A stretch of 64,000 nt of DNA from Qipengyuania atrilutea (GTDB lineage Bacteria; Pseudomonadota; Alphaproteobacteria; Sphingomonadales; Sphingomonadaceae): assembly GCF_013370205.1 (NCBI RefSeq), contig NZ_JABWGV010000001.1, positions 806,001 through 870,000 of the forward strand, written 5' to 3'. The notes beneath the pieces were generated by a model. It was not told where the DNA came from. It did not search any database and saw nothing but the letters and a program-made list of their open reading frames with translations. Positions 52,866 through 62,722 of this stretch are shown here, piece by piece. Positions within the stretch are counted from its first letter, which is position 1, and the number at the start of each line of letters is the position of its first letter. The position numbers and the translations under genes are program-made.

Positions 52866-55800
52866 GCGCCGTCTCCGTCGAGGCGCGGCAGCCACTCGTC
52901 CAGCCGCATGAGCTGGTCGTAATCGGCATAGGCGGGGAAGTCGGGATTGAGGCGCGCGGTGAACGGCTCGCTGCCCTTGATGAAATCCGAAATGGCGCGA
53001 TCCAGAAATTGTGCGGTCGTCGGAAGAAACGCGTCCGGCTCAATCCCGCTGCGCTTCCTGCCGACCTTGAGCGGTGTGTCCGTATAGCCGAACTCGCCGT
53101 CGCGGTTCTTCGCCAGCGACCAGTATTCGAACGTCTTCGCCTCGCCCGAAACGCCCTCGAACCCGCCCCGCTCCGTGATCATGCCGATAAGGCCGAGCTG
53201 CAAGGCAAAGCCGGCTTCGACCATTTTCGCGCTCGGCGGAGAGCCTGTCTTGTAATCGACGATGGCGAGCGAGCCGTCTTCCAGCCGGTCGATCCGGTCC
53301 GCGCGCCCGTGGATGCGGACGCCGTCCACGATCATCTCGCCTTTCCGCTCGACTGCGATCACCTGCCGGTCGGGTTCGGCCCGGATCGCGTCCTCGACCC
53401 ATTCGAGCGCTGCCATCAGCCGCGGTTTCCACAGCCCGCGTGTCAAGGGATGCGCATCCATCTGCGTCAGCACCCGCTCGGCAACCGGAGCAAGCCGCGC
53501 TGCCGGATCGCTCGCGCGTTCCTTGTGCCATTGCTCGAGAATTGCGTGCGCCAGGCTGCCCTGCCACGCCGCGGTCGGCTCTGCATCGAGCGGGTCGAGC
53601 GCGCGCAGGCCGAGGATGGAGGACGCGTAGAACTGGTACGGATCGCCGAGCAGCCGGTCGAGCGCGGTCACCGCAATCGGCACGTCACGCTGCGCTGCAT
53701 CGGGCATCGGCTGCGGGCGCGGATAGGTTTCGCGCGCGTCCTCAGTCGGTGCATCGATGGCACGCGCCCACTCGACCGGCTGCTGCCGCGCAATTTCGGA
53801 GCGCTGGTCGTTCTGCAACGCTTTGACGCGGAGCAGGAAGCGCGAGGGGATGGTCGGCCCGCTCTCGTCGCGCATCGCGCGGCTGAGCAGCACTTCGGGC
53901 GCACCGAGCGCACCCGCGAGATCGTGCGCGGACAGGCCGATGCGGAAGTCGCCTCCCGGAACGCCTAGCGCCCTTAGCACTGGCGGCGCGAGCAGCGGAT
54001 CGAGCGATGCTCCGCCCGGCCAGACCCCCTCGTTCAACCCGCCGCAGATCATCAGGTCCGCGCGGCTCATCCGCGATTCGAGCAGGCCGTAGATCGCCAC
54101 CCGCGAATGGCCGCCGTACGGGGGGCGTACTGCGATCGGCTCCATCCCGTCTTGCAGCACTGCCGCAAGGTCGCGCGGATCGAGTAGGGTGCCCGCTTCT
54201 GCGGCGTGAAGGCGCAAGTCCTCGACGAACGCCGCCAGCGCGCGGCCATCCTCCTTGGCCCAGACCTCGGTCCCGCACAGGCTTTCGACCTGCGCCGCGA
54301 GCAGGTTCACCATTTCGGCTAGCGACTGGTTCGCGTCGTCGCGGGTCGGCGCCAGCAGTGGCTCGAGCATCGCTTCGACTTCCGCCCACCAAGCGCGGTA
54401 GCCTCCATCGCGGTCATCTTTCGACTGCTTCTCGACCAGAGCGCGTAGCGGCTCCAGCCCGCCGCGAGGGCGCGGCCCGCGCAGGCCGCGCTCCAACCGC
54501 CGCACGCGCGACAGCCACGCGCCGCGCTCCATCGAACCCTTCGCCAACGGATGCGACAGCAGCGCCATCAGCGCGACCGGAGCGGCATCCTCCGCCATCG
54601 TTTCGGCCAGCAGCAGCAGTGCGCGTCCGGCAGCCGTCTGCGACAGCGGCTGTCCGGCGGAATCGTCCGCCTCAATGTGCCAGCGGCGCAGATGCTGGAC
54701 GACGCGGCGCGCGAGCCCGCGGTCGGGCGTTATGACAGCCACCCGCTTCTCCGGCACTTCCAGCGCCTCGCGCACCAGCAGCGCGATCGCCTGCGCTTCT
54801 TCTTCAGGATTTGCGCTTTCCATCACGGTCACGCCAGAGAGCCGCCGCCTGTCCGCCGGAAGATCGGCCCAGACCCGGCTCGCTTCGGGCGGCAGGAACA
54901 GCGAGGCGATCGCATGGCTGCGCGCCGGCGGACCGGCAGCATCGCCGCGCCGGTGCCATGCGCGTACTTCCTCACGCGCTATGCCCATGCGGTTCAGCAG
55001 CAGCTTGAGATGATACTGCGGGTGAGTGATCGCATCACCCTTCGCGAAAGGCGTGTCGCCCGGCTCGGGGGCGTTCCCGGCGCGCCCGAGTTCGTCCCAC
55101 ACGTCATCCGGCATCGTCAGGTCGAAGTCGGGCAGGATCACCGCGCCGCGCGGCAGGAAGGCAATGGTCCGCAGCATCCGCGCGAGCGCCGGTGACGCAC
55201 TCGTTACACCCGCCGCCACGAGAGGCGTTTGCGGCGGCTCCGCTTCCCATGCCTTTCGCGCGTGATCAAACAGCAGGTTGCGCCGCGTCGCGCTGTCCAC
55301 CCGCCCCCACTCCCCCAGTGTCGCGAGCCATCGCGCCTGCATCCGTGCGAATATCCGCAAGGAAACCTGCCAGTGTTCCGCCAGATCGCCGAGCAGGTCG
55401 AGCACGGCATCGCCGGTCAGTTCTTCGGGACGTATCTCCTCGACCAGCAGCCGGTCCATCGCCGCGGCGACGTCGCGCGCCATCCGCAGCCGCGCCGCGC
55501 CTTCGGGCGCATCCTTGCCGAACTCCTCTTCGAGCAAAGCCGCGAGCGCGAGCCAGCGCCGCGTCGGATCGACCGCCGGCGGAATTTCCGGCGCGCCGAG
55601 CGGATCGAGCAGGCTGCCGAGCGCTTCGTCGAGATCGAGATCGCCGACCACCGCCATGCGCGGCAGCAGCATTCCCTCCGCCCCGATATTGCCGAAATGC
55701 CGCGTAAACGCTTCGGTCACGGTGCGGCGGGCGCGGCTGCTCGGCAGAAGCAGCGTCAGCCGCGCAAGTCCGAAATCCTCCTCAGCATAGCGCGGCACCA

Positions 55801-55891
55801 GCCCTGCAACCAGCGCATCGGCGAAGCCGCGGTGCGCGGCGATCGAATAGATTTCGGGCTGGCTCGCCGAAGCGCGCAGGCTGTCAGCCAC
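52862..55891 (-). CDS. addB: Double-strand break repair protein AddB
   Basis: A 1,009-residue partner of AddA. The N-terminal half has the helicase-like fold with LTLLLPSSRARRTVTEAF replacing a true Walker A, as usual for the alphaproteobacterial form. The C-terminus has the nuclease domain with RADRIDRLEDGSLAIVDYKT, where the catalytic Asp and Lys lie. It overlaps the MurU-like gene by 8 bases upstream and addA by 4 downstream. Confidence 0.93.
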   Translation of the reverse strand: MADSLRASASQPEIYSIAAHRGFADALVAGLVPRYAEEDFGLARLTLLLPSSRARRTVTEAFTRHFGNIGAEGMLLPRMAVVGDLDLDEALGSLLDPLGAPEIPPAVDPTRRWLALAALLEEEFGKDAPEGAARLRMARDVAAAMDRLLVEEIRPEELTGDAVLDLLGDLAEHWQVSLRIFARMQARWLATLGEWGRVDSATRRNLLFDHARKAWEAEPPQTPLVAAGVTSASPALARMLRTIAFLPRGAVILPDFDLTMPDDVWDELGRAGNAPEPGDTPFAKGDAITHPQYHLKLLLNRMGIAREEVRAWHRRGDAAGPPARSHAIASLFLPPEASRVWADLPADRRRLSGVTVMESANPEEEAQAIALLVREALEVPEKRVAVITPDRGLARRVVQHLRRWHIEADDSAGQPLSQTAAGRALLLLAETMAEDAAPVALMALLSHPLAKGSMERGAWLSRVRRLERGLRGPRPRGGLEPLRALVEKQSKDDRDGGYRAWWAEVEAMLEPLLAPTRDDANQSLAEMVNLLAAQVESLCGTEVWAKEDGRALAAFVEDLRLHAAEAGTLLDPRDLAAVLQDGMEPIAVRPPYGGHSRVAIYGLLESRMSRADLMICGGLNEGVWPGGASLDPLLAPPVLRALGVPGGDFRIGLSAHDLAGALGAPEVLLSRAMRDESGPTIPSRFLLRVKALQNDQRSEIARQQPVEWARAIDAPTEDARETYPRPQPMPDAAQRDVPIAVTALDRLLGDPYQFYASSILGLRALDPLDAEPTAAWQGSLAHAILEQWHKERASDPAARLAPVAERVLTQMDAHPLTRGLWKPRLMAALEWVEDAIRAEPDRQVIAVERKGEMIVDGVRIHGRADRIDRLEDGSLAIVDYKTGSPPSAKMVEAGFALQLGLIGMITERGGFEGVSGEAKTFEYWSLAKNRDGEFGYTDTPLKVGRKRSGIEPDAFLPTTAQFLDRAISDFIKGSEPFTARLNPDFPAYADYDQLMRLDEWLPRLDGDGA

Positions 55892-56606
55892 GCTTCAGCG
55901 CTTCCTCCGTCGGGCGGATCGCCTCGGGCGTGCCGACCTCGAACCATTCGCCGGTGAAGCATACGCCGTAAAGCCGTCCCTCGTCGATCGCACGGTTCCA
56001 CAGAATATTGGTCGAGAACTTGCCCTCGGGCGCTTCGCGCAGCAGCCGGTGCGAAACGAGCTGGATGCCGGTGTAGATGAACGGCGCGATCCGGCCCGAT
56101 TTGCGCCGCGACAGGCTGCCACGCGGGTCCATGTGAAAATCGCCCTCGCCGCGGAAATTGCCCGCATGACCGTGCTCGACGAGCAGCAACAACGCGTCCA
56201 TCGCTTCCGCGTCCCATTGCCTGCTCAGATCGGCAAAGGCGTTGCGCGGACCGTCGAGCCAGATGTTGTCCGAGTTGAGGCAGAAGAACGGATCGGGCAG
56301 CGCGTCTTTCGCCTTGATCATGCCGCCCCCGGTTTCGAGCAATTCGGCGCGCTCGTCCGAAATGGTGATGGCCGGTGCCTTGCGCTCCTTCAGATGCGCC
56401 TCCAGCGCATCGGCGAGGTAGTGGACGTTCACCACCGCCTTCGCGACCCCGGCGTCGGCAAGGTGATCGAGTGCGTGGTCGATCAGTGCCTTGCCTGCGA
56501 CGCGCACCAGCGGCTTGGGCTGCGAGGCGGTCAGCGGGCGCATCCGCTTGCCAAGCCCCGCCGCCATGACCATCGCGGTGTCGCTGACGAGGCCAGCGTC
56601 AGGCAT
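55884..56606 (-). CDS. murU: MurU-like N-acetylmuramate alpha-1-phosphate uridylyltransferase
   Basis: A 240-residue nucleotidyltransferase with the signature AMVMAAGLGKRMRPLTASQPKPLVRVAGKAL (residues about 11-41) and the later NSDNIWLDG and FTGEWFEVGTPEA blocks. Paired with the adjacent AmgK-like kinase it forms the anabolic recycling route that returns MurNAc to UDP-MurNAc without going through GlcNAc-6-P. This route is known in Pseudomonas and Caulobacter and confers fosfomycin tolerance. The start at 56606 overlaps amgK. Confidence 0.85.
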   Translation of the reverse strand: MPDAGLVSDTAMVMAAGLGKRMRPLTASQPKPLVRVAGKALIDHALDHLADAGVAKAVVNVHYLADALEAHLKERKAPAITISDERAELLETGGGMIKAKDALPDPFFCLNSDNIWLDGPRNAFADLSRQWDAEAMDALLLLVEHGHAGNFRGEGDFHMDPRGSLSRRKSGRIAPFIYTGIQLVSHRLLREAPEGKFSTNILWNRAIDEGRLYGVCFTGEWFEVGTPEAIRPTEEALKRG

Positions 56607-57579
56607 GGAGGTCTCCGCCGCCGGTCCTGCGGCATTCCGCCGGGATGTTGGCATCGAACCACGCCGCCACCGGGGCGAGCGCGGGATGCTTCAGGTCGCG
56701 TTCGAGCAGGTCCCAGACGCGCGGAATGAGGCTGAGGTAATGCGGCTTCGCGTCGCGCCGCGCGAGCCGCACGAAGATGCCGACGATCTTCGCGTTGCGC
56801 TGCGCGCCGAGCACTGCGTAATCCGCCTCGAAGTCCTTGCCGGACGCAGCAACGGCCTGGTAATGCGCGAGCATTTCCTGCTCCAGGTCAGGGGACACGT
56901 CGCGCCGCGCGTCCTGCAGGATCGACACGAGATCGTAAGCGGGGTGCCCGACCAGCGCATCCTGGAAATCGATCAGCCCCTGTGAGCCGTCCGGCGGCAG
57001 CATGATGTTTTCCGCATGGTAGTCGCGCAGTACCGTAACGCCCGGTGTCTGCCGCGCGATAAGCGGGCCGAGGACGTTCTGCCAAGCGGCCGCAAAGGCA
57101 TCGGCATCGACCTTCAGACCCGCTGCCGGACAATACCATTCGGAGAACAGCATTGCCTCGCGCAGATAGGTCTCCATGTCGTATGGCGGAAACGGACCGG
57201 GCGGCAGGCGGTGGAGTTTTGCGAGCGCGTCGACCGCAGTCCGATAGACGTCGCGTTCCGCGTGCGGATTTCGGTCGAGGTGTTCGCGCACCCGGTCGTT
57301 GCCGAAATCCTCGATCAGCACCCATCCCCTATCGGGTTCCGCAGCCAGGATCTCGGGCGCACGCAAATCGTTCGCACCGAGCCAGCGCGCGACATCGATG
57401 AACGGCTTCGGGTCTTCGTGCGGCGGCGGCGCATACATCAGCATCGCGCTTTCATCATCGCCGCGCTTCACGCGGAAATAGCGCCGGAACGATGCATCGC
57501 CGGGCAGCGGATCGAGCTTCGAATCGCCCCACCCGGCGCGCTGCAGAAATTCGTGCGTTCCCGCCGGAATGTCGCTCAT
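56599..57579 (-). CDS. amgK: AmgK-like anomeric MurNAc/GlcNAc kinase
   Basis: A 326-residue aminoglycoside-phosphotransferase-fold kinase. The nucleotide loop DASFRRYFRV, catalytic loop LRDYHAENIMLP and metal site LIDFQDALVGHPAYDLVSIL are present. In this genomic context (tsaE-amgK-murU) it is the cell-wall sugar kinase, making MurNAc-alpha-1-P. It overlaps tsaE by 4 bases (ATGA) and murU by 8. Confidence 0.86.
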   Translation of the reverse strand: MSDIPAGTHEFLQRAGWGDSKLDPLPGDASFRRYFRVKRGDDESAMLMYAPPPHEDPKPFIDVARWLGANDLRAPEILAAEPDRGWVLIEDFGNDRVREHLDRNPHAERDVYRTAVDALAKLHRLPPGPFPPYDMETYLREAMLFSEWYCPAAGLKVDADAFAAAWQNVLGPLIARQTPGVTVLRDYHAENIMLPPDGSQGLIDFQDALVGHPAYDLVSILQDARRDVSPDLEQEMLAHYQAVAASGKDFEADYAVLGAQRNAKIVGIFVRLARRDAKPHYLSLIPRVWDLLERDLKHPALAPVAAWFDANIPAECRRTGGGDLHA

Positions 57580-58049
57580 GGCAGCCTGCCTAGCCAAGCC
57601 CCACCTGCCCGCACAAGAGCGATGCGGCCATCGCCCCCCGCTTCGCCGCGTTTTTCCAGAGTTACGGTCAGACAGGCTTCCTCATGCGCGAAGCCGCCGG
57701 CCTTGTCCGGCCATTCGGCGAGTAACGCTGCGCCCTCGCGGTAGTCCTCGAGACCTAGTTCTTCGGCTTCCACAGGCTGCTCAAGCCGGTAGAAATCGGC
57801 GTGGACGACCGGCAAGCGCAGGTCTGCTCCGTCGTAGGTTTCGAGGATCGTGAAGGTGGGGGACGGCACCTCGCCTGCGTGCCCCAATGCCGCGACGATC
57901 GCGCGCGCCAGCGTCGTCTTGCCGGCGCCGAGATCGCCTTCGAGTTCCACGACGTCGCCCGCCTGCAGCCGGGCGGCGATACGGCTGCCGAACGTCTCCA
58001 TCGCCGAAAGATCGGGCAGTTCCTCGCGCATTTCGCCTGCGCCGCTCAC
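57576..58049 (-). CDS. tsaE: tRNA threonylcarbamoyladenosine biosynthesis ATPase TsaE
   Basis: A 157-residue P-loop ATPase required with TsaB and TsaD for t6A37 formation in ANN-decoding tRNAs. Walker A is ELEGDLGAGKTTLARAI, switch-like SPTFTILETYDG and HADFYRL follow, and LLAEWPDKAG is also typical. It is coupled at both ends by 4-base overlaps to the DivL-like kinase and to amgK. Confidence 0.94.
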   Translation of the reverse strand: MSGAGEMREELPDLSAMETFGSRIAARLQAGDVVELEGDLGAGKTTLARAIVAALGHAGEVPSPTFTILETYDGADLRLPVVHADFYRLEQPVEAEELGLEDYREGAALLAEWPDKAGGFAHEEACLTVTLEKRGEAGGDGRIALVRAGGAWLGRLP

Positions 58050-60388
58050 GGCAGCGTGATCGTCGCGGTCGTGCCCTCGCCCTTGCGCGAGACGATCTCG
58101 AGCGTGCCGTCATGCGCCTCGATCATCTCGCGCGCGATCGGAATGCCGAGCCCCTTGCGCCGTTCGAGACCGCTGCCGTCCTCCGACATTCGCAGCCCGC
58201 CGAGCGCCCTCGACAGCTGCTCCGCCTCCATTCCCGGACCGTTGTCGGAAATCGTGATATGCGTGGCCTTCCCCCGCCGTTTCAAATCGATGAGCAGCTT
58301 GCCCTCCGGCGGCGTCGCCGTAATCGCGTTCTCGAGCAGGTGCGTGATCGCCCTCCGCAATTGCTGCGGGTCCGCGTTCACCGTCAGTTTCTTGTCGCCG
58401 CGCAGGTCGAGCGTCAGCTCCGCATCGACGATCGCCTGTTCGCGGCTGCGCACGATCTGGGTCACGAACGGCAGCAGATCGATCGGCTCCTTCGAGATAG
58501 GCAGCAGCCCGGCTTCGCTCTGCGAGAGGTTCAGAACGGTTTCGACCTGTTCGATCAAACGGGTGACCGATTCGCGGATCGCATCGGCATATTCGCGGGC
58601 CTGATCCGGCAATTCGCCCGCGACACCGGACGAGAGCAGTTCCGCAAACCCCCCGATCGAGGTGAGCGGCGTGCGGAACTCGTAGGACATGTTCGCAAGG
58701 AACCGGTTCATGACCGCGTCTGCCTCCTCGAGCGCGCGATTGCGCTCGCGCAGGGCCTCTTCCGCATGATGCGCCGCGGTCACGTCGAGTACGGTCAGCA
58801 GCCCGTTTCCGTCAGGCAGGGGCACGCCTGCATATTCGAGCGTCCGCCCGTCGGACAGCATCACGCGCCCGTCGCGCTTCTTGCGGTCGAGCGTCGCGGC
58901 GCGGATGGTGTTCCCGATCGCCGAGGCGCGGCTCGGGTCGGCAAGCTTCGGTCCGATCAGCGCCAGCAGTTCCTCGGCATCGGGATGCCCGTCGAGCGCG
59001 GTTTCCTCCAAGCCCCAAGCACCCGCAAAACTGCGGTTCCAGATTTCGAGATCCCCGTCTGGAGCGAACACGGCCAGCGCCTCGAACAGATTGTCGAAAG
59101 TCGCGGTCCGCGTCCTCAACAGCGTGTCGCGGGTCGCGGAGAGCGCCAGCTGCTCGGTCCGGTCCTCGGCGATGAAGACGAGGCCGCCGTCGGGCATCGG
59201 CTGCGCCACGATGCGCAGATGCGTTCCGTCGGGAAGCGGCCAGGCCTCTTCCTGCGTTTCGCCGGCAAGAAACCAGCGCGAGAGTTCTTTGCGCCAGACG
59301 GGGAAATCGCGCACTTCGGGGATGCGGCCATTCTCGCGCGCCGCCATGAGCACGCGCTCGAAATCGGTCCGCTCGTTGACGACGCCCGGCGGAAGCGAGA
59401 AAACGCGGTGGAACGGCTGGTTGGCGAAGGTCAGGCGGCGCTCCGAATTGAACTGCGCCACGCCGATGGAGAGCTGGTCGAGCATCTGGCGCTGCGCATT
59501 GCGAAACGCCCGAAACTGGCGCGCTTGTTCCTCCATCTCCTCGATATCGACCGCGTAGCCCGCGATCCCCTCGCCGATCAACGGCAGGTCCGTTACGCGC
59601 AGCGAGCGCCGCTCGCCATTGATCGTCGCATTGACGATCCGCTCGATCGGAACGCGCCGCTCCGCCGCCTGCTGTGCGACTTCGGAAGCCGAGAGGCCGT
59701 CGACCTGCTCGACGAGTTCGATCTGCTCCGACACGACCGCATCGGCGCTGTTCGCGCCGACCGCCGCGACATAGGCACCGTTCACCAGCCGCAGCTTCGC
59801 ATCGCTGCCGCGGAACCACATCGGGCTCGGCGCCGCCTCGATAAGGCCGACCAACGCGGCGAAATCGTCTCGCGCGCGGGCCGCGTCCTTGCGGAGCTTA
59901 ATCAGTTCCTCTTCGCTCGCGGTGAAATCGAACACCCAGATGAGCGCCGCCCCGGACGGTGAAACCTCGGGATTGGCGAGCCCGCCCTTGAACGCGAGGC
60001 TGCGCTTCGATCCGACCGGCTTCATCGCCGTGTAGAATGGTGCCGCCGTCTTCTGCGTGCGCCGGACCATCGCGGTCATTTCCTCGACCTGGTCTTCGGT
60101 CAGGCCGCGGTCGGGCGAGGCGGAAAGCTCGCTGAGGTAGGACGGCATTTGCGCAAGGCCCAGCCACCGCGCGAGCCGGTCGGGCGCCTCGATCCGCCCG
60201 TCGGTCCGCACGAGAAGCGGAACCGCGGGCGATTCCTCGAGCATTCGGGACAGGCGGCGCGAGAGTTTCTTGCCCGTTTCGGCCGACCGGGCGCGCGTGT
60301 TTGCCCGCAGCACAAGCCAGGCCGCACCGGCCGTCCACGCGGCCAGCAACAATCCGATCAACGCCAGTGCGGTGGGCGCAATTTCCAT
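58046..60388 (-). CDS. divL: DivL-like pseudo-histidine kinase (Tyr at the phosphoacceptor site)
   Basis: A 780-residue inner-membrane sensor with one N-terminal membrane segment (about 6-28), several PAS-like domains (about 60-520), a coiled coil and a DHp-CA kinase module. The H-box reads NMSYEFRTPLT with Tyr569 where histidine kinases have His. The ATPase domain keeps HLLENAITATPP (N-box) and SDNGPGM (G1). Caulobacter DivL has the same His-to-Tyr change and similar length. There it works as a conformational regulator of CckA-CtrA signalling bound by DivK. Operon partners: tsaE downstream. Confidence 0.87.
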   Translation of the reverse strand: MEIAPTALALIGLLLAAWTAGAAWLVLRANTRARSAETGKKLSRRLSRMLEESPAVPLLVRTDGRIEAPDRLARWLGLAQMPSYLSELSASPDRGLTEDQVEEMTAMVRRTQKTAAPFYTAMKPVGSKRSLAFKGGLANPEVSPSGAALIWVFDFTASEEELIKLRKDAARARDDFAALVGLIEAAPSPMWFRGSDAKLRLVNGAYVAAVGANSADAVVSEQIELVEQVDGLSASEVAQQAAERRVPIERIVNATINGERRSLRVTDLPLIGEGIAGYAVDIEEMEEQARQFRAFRNAQRQMLDQLSIGVAQFNSERRLTFANQPFHRVFSLPPGVVNERTDFERVLMAARENGRIPEVRDFPVWRKELSRWFLAGETQEEAWPLPDGTHLRIVAQPMPDGGLVFIAEDRTEQLALSATRDTLLRTRTATFDNLFEALAVFAPDGDLEIWNRSFAGAWGLEETALDGHPDAEELLALIGPKLADPSRASAIGNTIRAATLDRKKRDGRVMLSDGRTLEYAGVPLPDGNGLLTVLDVTAAHHAEEALRERNRALEEADAVMNRFLANMSYEFRTPLTSIGGFAELLSSGVAGELPDQAREYADAIRESVTRLIEQVETVLNLSQSEAGLLPISKEPIDLLPFVTQIVRSREQAIVDAELTLDLRGDKKLTVNADPQQLRRAITHLLENAITATPPEGKLLIDLKRRGKATHITISDNGPGMEAEQLSRALGGLRMSEDGSGLERRKGLGIPIAREMIEAHDGTLEIVSRKGEGTTATITLP

Positions 60389-60450
60389 CGCTCAACCGCT
60401 ATTGCGAGAGGCGCGGCAATGCAATGCCCCGGCCCCTCGCCCGTCAGCGA

Positions 60451-61860
60451 TCAGTAACGGTAGTGTTCGGGCTTGAACGGCCCTTCGACCGGAACGCCGA
60501 TGTAGTCGGCCTGGCTCTTGCTGAGCTTGGTCAGCTTCACGCCGAGCTTGTCGAGGTGCAGCGCAGCGACCTTCTCGTCGAGGTGCTTGGGCAGTACGTA
60601 GACGTCGTTCTTGTAGTCGCCCGCGTTCTTCCACAGCTCGATCTGCGCCAGCACCTGGTTGGTGAAGGAACAGCTCATCACGAAGCTCGGGTGGCCCGTC
60701 GCGCAGGCGAGGTTCACGAGCCGGCCCTTGGCGAGAACGATGATTTCCTTGCCGTCGGGGAACTTGACGAGGTCGGTGCCGGGTTTGAGTTCGGTCCACT
60801 CGTAATTGTCGAGCGCCGAGATCTGGATCTCGCTGTCGAAGTGGCCGATGTTGCTGACGATGCTCATCGGCTTCATCGCCTTCATGTGCTCAGCGGTGAT
60901 GACGTCCTCGTTGCCGGTCGTTGTCACGAAGATATCGGCGCGCTTGACCGCGTCTTCCATCGTGACGACCTCGAAGCCTTCCATCGCCGCCTGCAGCGCG
61001 CAGATCGGATCGATTTCAGTGACGAGGACGCGCGCGCCGCCGTTGCGGAGCGACTGCGCGCTGCCCTTGCCGACATCACCGTAGCCCGCAACGCAGGCGA
61101 CCTTGCCCGACAGCATGACGTCGGTCGCGCGGCGGATCGCATCGACCAGCGATTCGCGGCAGCCGTAGAGGTTGTCGAACTTCGACTTCGTCACGCTGTC
61201 GTTCACGTTGATCGCCGGGAACGGCAGCTTGTCCTGCTTGGCAAGGTGATAGAGGCGGTGGACGCCGGTCGTCGTTTCCTCGGACACGCCCTTGATGTTC
61301 TTGACCGACTGCGTGAGGTAGCCGGGCTTCTTCTTCAGGAATTCCTTGAGCGCCCGCTGCATCTCGATTTCTTCGGCGTTCTGCGGCTCGGGCATTTCCT
61401 CGCCCGCTTCGATCCGCGCGCCCCACAGTGCGAACATCGTTGCATCGCCGCCATCGTCGAGGATGAGGTTGGCGGTCAGGTCTTCGTCAGCCTCGCTCGA
61501 CCAGTCGAAGATGCGGCCGACATAGTCCCAGTATTCGGCGAGGCTCTCGCCCTTAACGGCGAACACCGGAATGTCCTGCGCAGCAATCGCCGCCGCGGCG
61601 TGGTCCTGCGTCGAATAGATGTTGCAGGTCGCCCAGCGCACCTCGGCGCCCAGTGCCACCAGCGTTTCGATCAGGACGGCGGTCTGGATGGTCATGTGGA
61701 GCGAACCGACGATGCGTGCGCCCTTCAGCGGCTGCGCTTCGCCGTATTCCTCGCGCGTCGCCATGAGGCCCGGCATTTCGGTTTCGGCGATGGCGATCTC
61801 GGCGCGGCCGTAATCGGCGAGCGCAATATCCTTGATGACGTAATCGTTGAAGTCGGCCAC
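60451..61860 (-). CDS. ahcY: Adenosylhomocysteinase
   Basis: A 469-residue NAD-dependent hydrolase that clears S-adenosylhomocysteine in the methyl cycle. It shows [36 protein letters not shown], the Rossmann loop [12 protein letters not shown] and the C-terminal KPEHYRY. Length with the about 40-residue insert is normal for bacteria. The leader upstream carries a terminator for the preceding gene, so ahcY has its own promoter between 61861 and 61918. I see no SAH riboswitch. Confidence 0.97.
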   Translation of the reverse strand: MADFNDYVIKDIALADYGRAEIAIAETEMPGLMATREEYGEAQPLKGARIVGSLHMTIQTAVLIETLVALGAEVRWATCNIYSTQDHAAAAIAAQDIPVFAVKGESLAEYWDYVGRIFDWSSEADEDLTANLILDDGGDATMFALWGARIEAGEEMPEPQNAEEIEMQRALKEFLKKKPGYLTQSVKNIKGVSEETTTGVHRLYHLAKQDKLPFPAINVNDSVTKSKFDNLYGCRESLVDAIRRATDVMLSGKVACVAGYGDVGKGSAQSLRNGGARVLVTEIDPICALQAAMEGFEVVTMEDAVKRADIFVTTTGNEDVITAEHMKAMKPMSIVSNIGHFDSEIQISALDNYEWTELKPGTDLVKFPDGKEIIVLAKGRLVNLACATGHPSFVMSCSFTNQVLAQIELWKNAGDYKNDVYVLPKHLDEKVAALHLDKLGVKLTKLSKSQADYIGVPVEGPFKPEHYRY

Positions 61861-61918
61861 GAAGCAATCCTTGTCTGACGTTGTGTCGATAGAAGATCAG
61901 CGCGTGCCGGTTGAACGT

Positions 61919-61953
61919 GAAAAGGGGCCGCGCCGTTATGGCGCCGCCCCTAG
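61919..61953 (-). terminator. Rho-independent terminator before ahcY
   Basis: On the minus strand AGGGGCGGCGCC, the loop ATAA and CGGCGCGGCCCC form a long GC stem followed by TTTT. It lies 63 bases past the stop of the periplasmic protein gene and 59 bases before the ahcY start. Confidence 0.8.
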
Positions 61954-62015
61954 ACGTTTGCGTATGGAAGGGCAACCGACGGCGTCGGACGCTCCTTGTG
62001 ATGACTTGCCGTAGC

Positions 62016-62483
62016 TTACAGTCCGGCGAAGGCCAGATTGGTCGAGCGGCGCTTGCCGAGCAGTTCGCCGGCTGCATCTGCCAGACGAGTAGGGTCGCGT
62101 TCCTTCGCAAGGCCTTGCGCGACCTTCTTGAGTTCGCCGCATTCGAGCCACGGATGCCCCTGTCCGTACTCGTTCGCCATGCCGACGCTGAGCCGGTCGA
62201 GTTGCCGCATCGCGCCCTTGTTGCCGTGCTTGGCCTGCAGGCTCGAACGCATCTGCCGGCCCGCGAGGTTCAGCGTCGAGAGATGAGCGGCAGTGAACTT
62301 GCGGTAATCGGCCTGGAAATCGTCCTTTCCGGTGCGGCAGCGCAGGCTCGTTACCATCAGCATGATGTCGAGCTTGCGGATGTTTTCCGCCGTCTTCAGG
62401 TCGGTTTCGGCCGACGCGCCGATGGGCGTGACGAGCATGGTCATCGCGGCGGCAGCGGCGGCAAGTTTCGAGATAGTCCCCAT
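62016..62483 (-). CDS. Exported protein of unknown function upstream of ahcY
   Basis: A 155-residue periplasmic protein. The signal peptide runs MGTISKLAAAAAAMTMLVTP with cleavage after GASA. The mature helical part has two cysteines (SLRCRTGKDD, WLECGELKK), probably bridged. The segment CRTGKDDFQADYRKF is well ordered and the kind of motif conserved among sphingomonad homologues. It is not an enzyme I can name. The start at 62483 has GGGGAG upstream, and a longer frame to 62561 lacks a signal peptide at its start. Confidence 0.75.
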   Translation of the reverse strand: MGTISKLAAAAAAMTMLVTPIGASAETDLKTAENIRKLDIMLMVTSLRCRTGKDDFQADYRKFTAAHLSTLNLAGRQMRSSLQAKHGNKGAMRQLDRLSVGMANEYGQGHPWLECGELKKVAQGLAKERDPTRLADAAGELLGKRRSTNLAFAGL

Positions 62484-62722
62484 TTCGTAGTCTCCCCGTA
62501 GCCCGGTGAATTTTCGGGCAATTTCGCTTGGGCGAGGCTCCTGTTCCCCGCTCACAGCCAAAGTCGGGCATTTCGTTTAGGGATTCTTAAACAGAGAAAG
62601 TTTGCGCGGCTTAACCATCCTAGCTTCGGCGCGGGGGCAGCACACCGCGGCCCGAACGCTTGCTTTGATACGGGTAGCGCCTATCTCGGCTGCGGCTTTA
62701 ACAACATGCAAGGCACCACATC

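Noticed and set aside
57887-59962. A 691-codon open frame on the plus strand opposite tsaE and divL
   Set aside because: Composition is Arg/Gln/Asp-rich shadow sequence without motifs, while the minus strand encodes the complete kinase.
61861-62015. SAH riboswitch in the ahcY leader
   Set aside because: The leader has an AGGAGCG-like stretch, but I cannot assemble the conserved SAH riboswitch core, and the hairpin present is explained as the terminator of the preceding gene.
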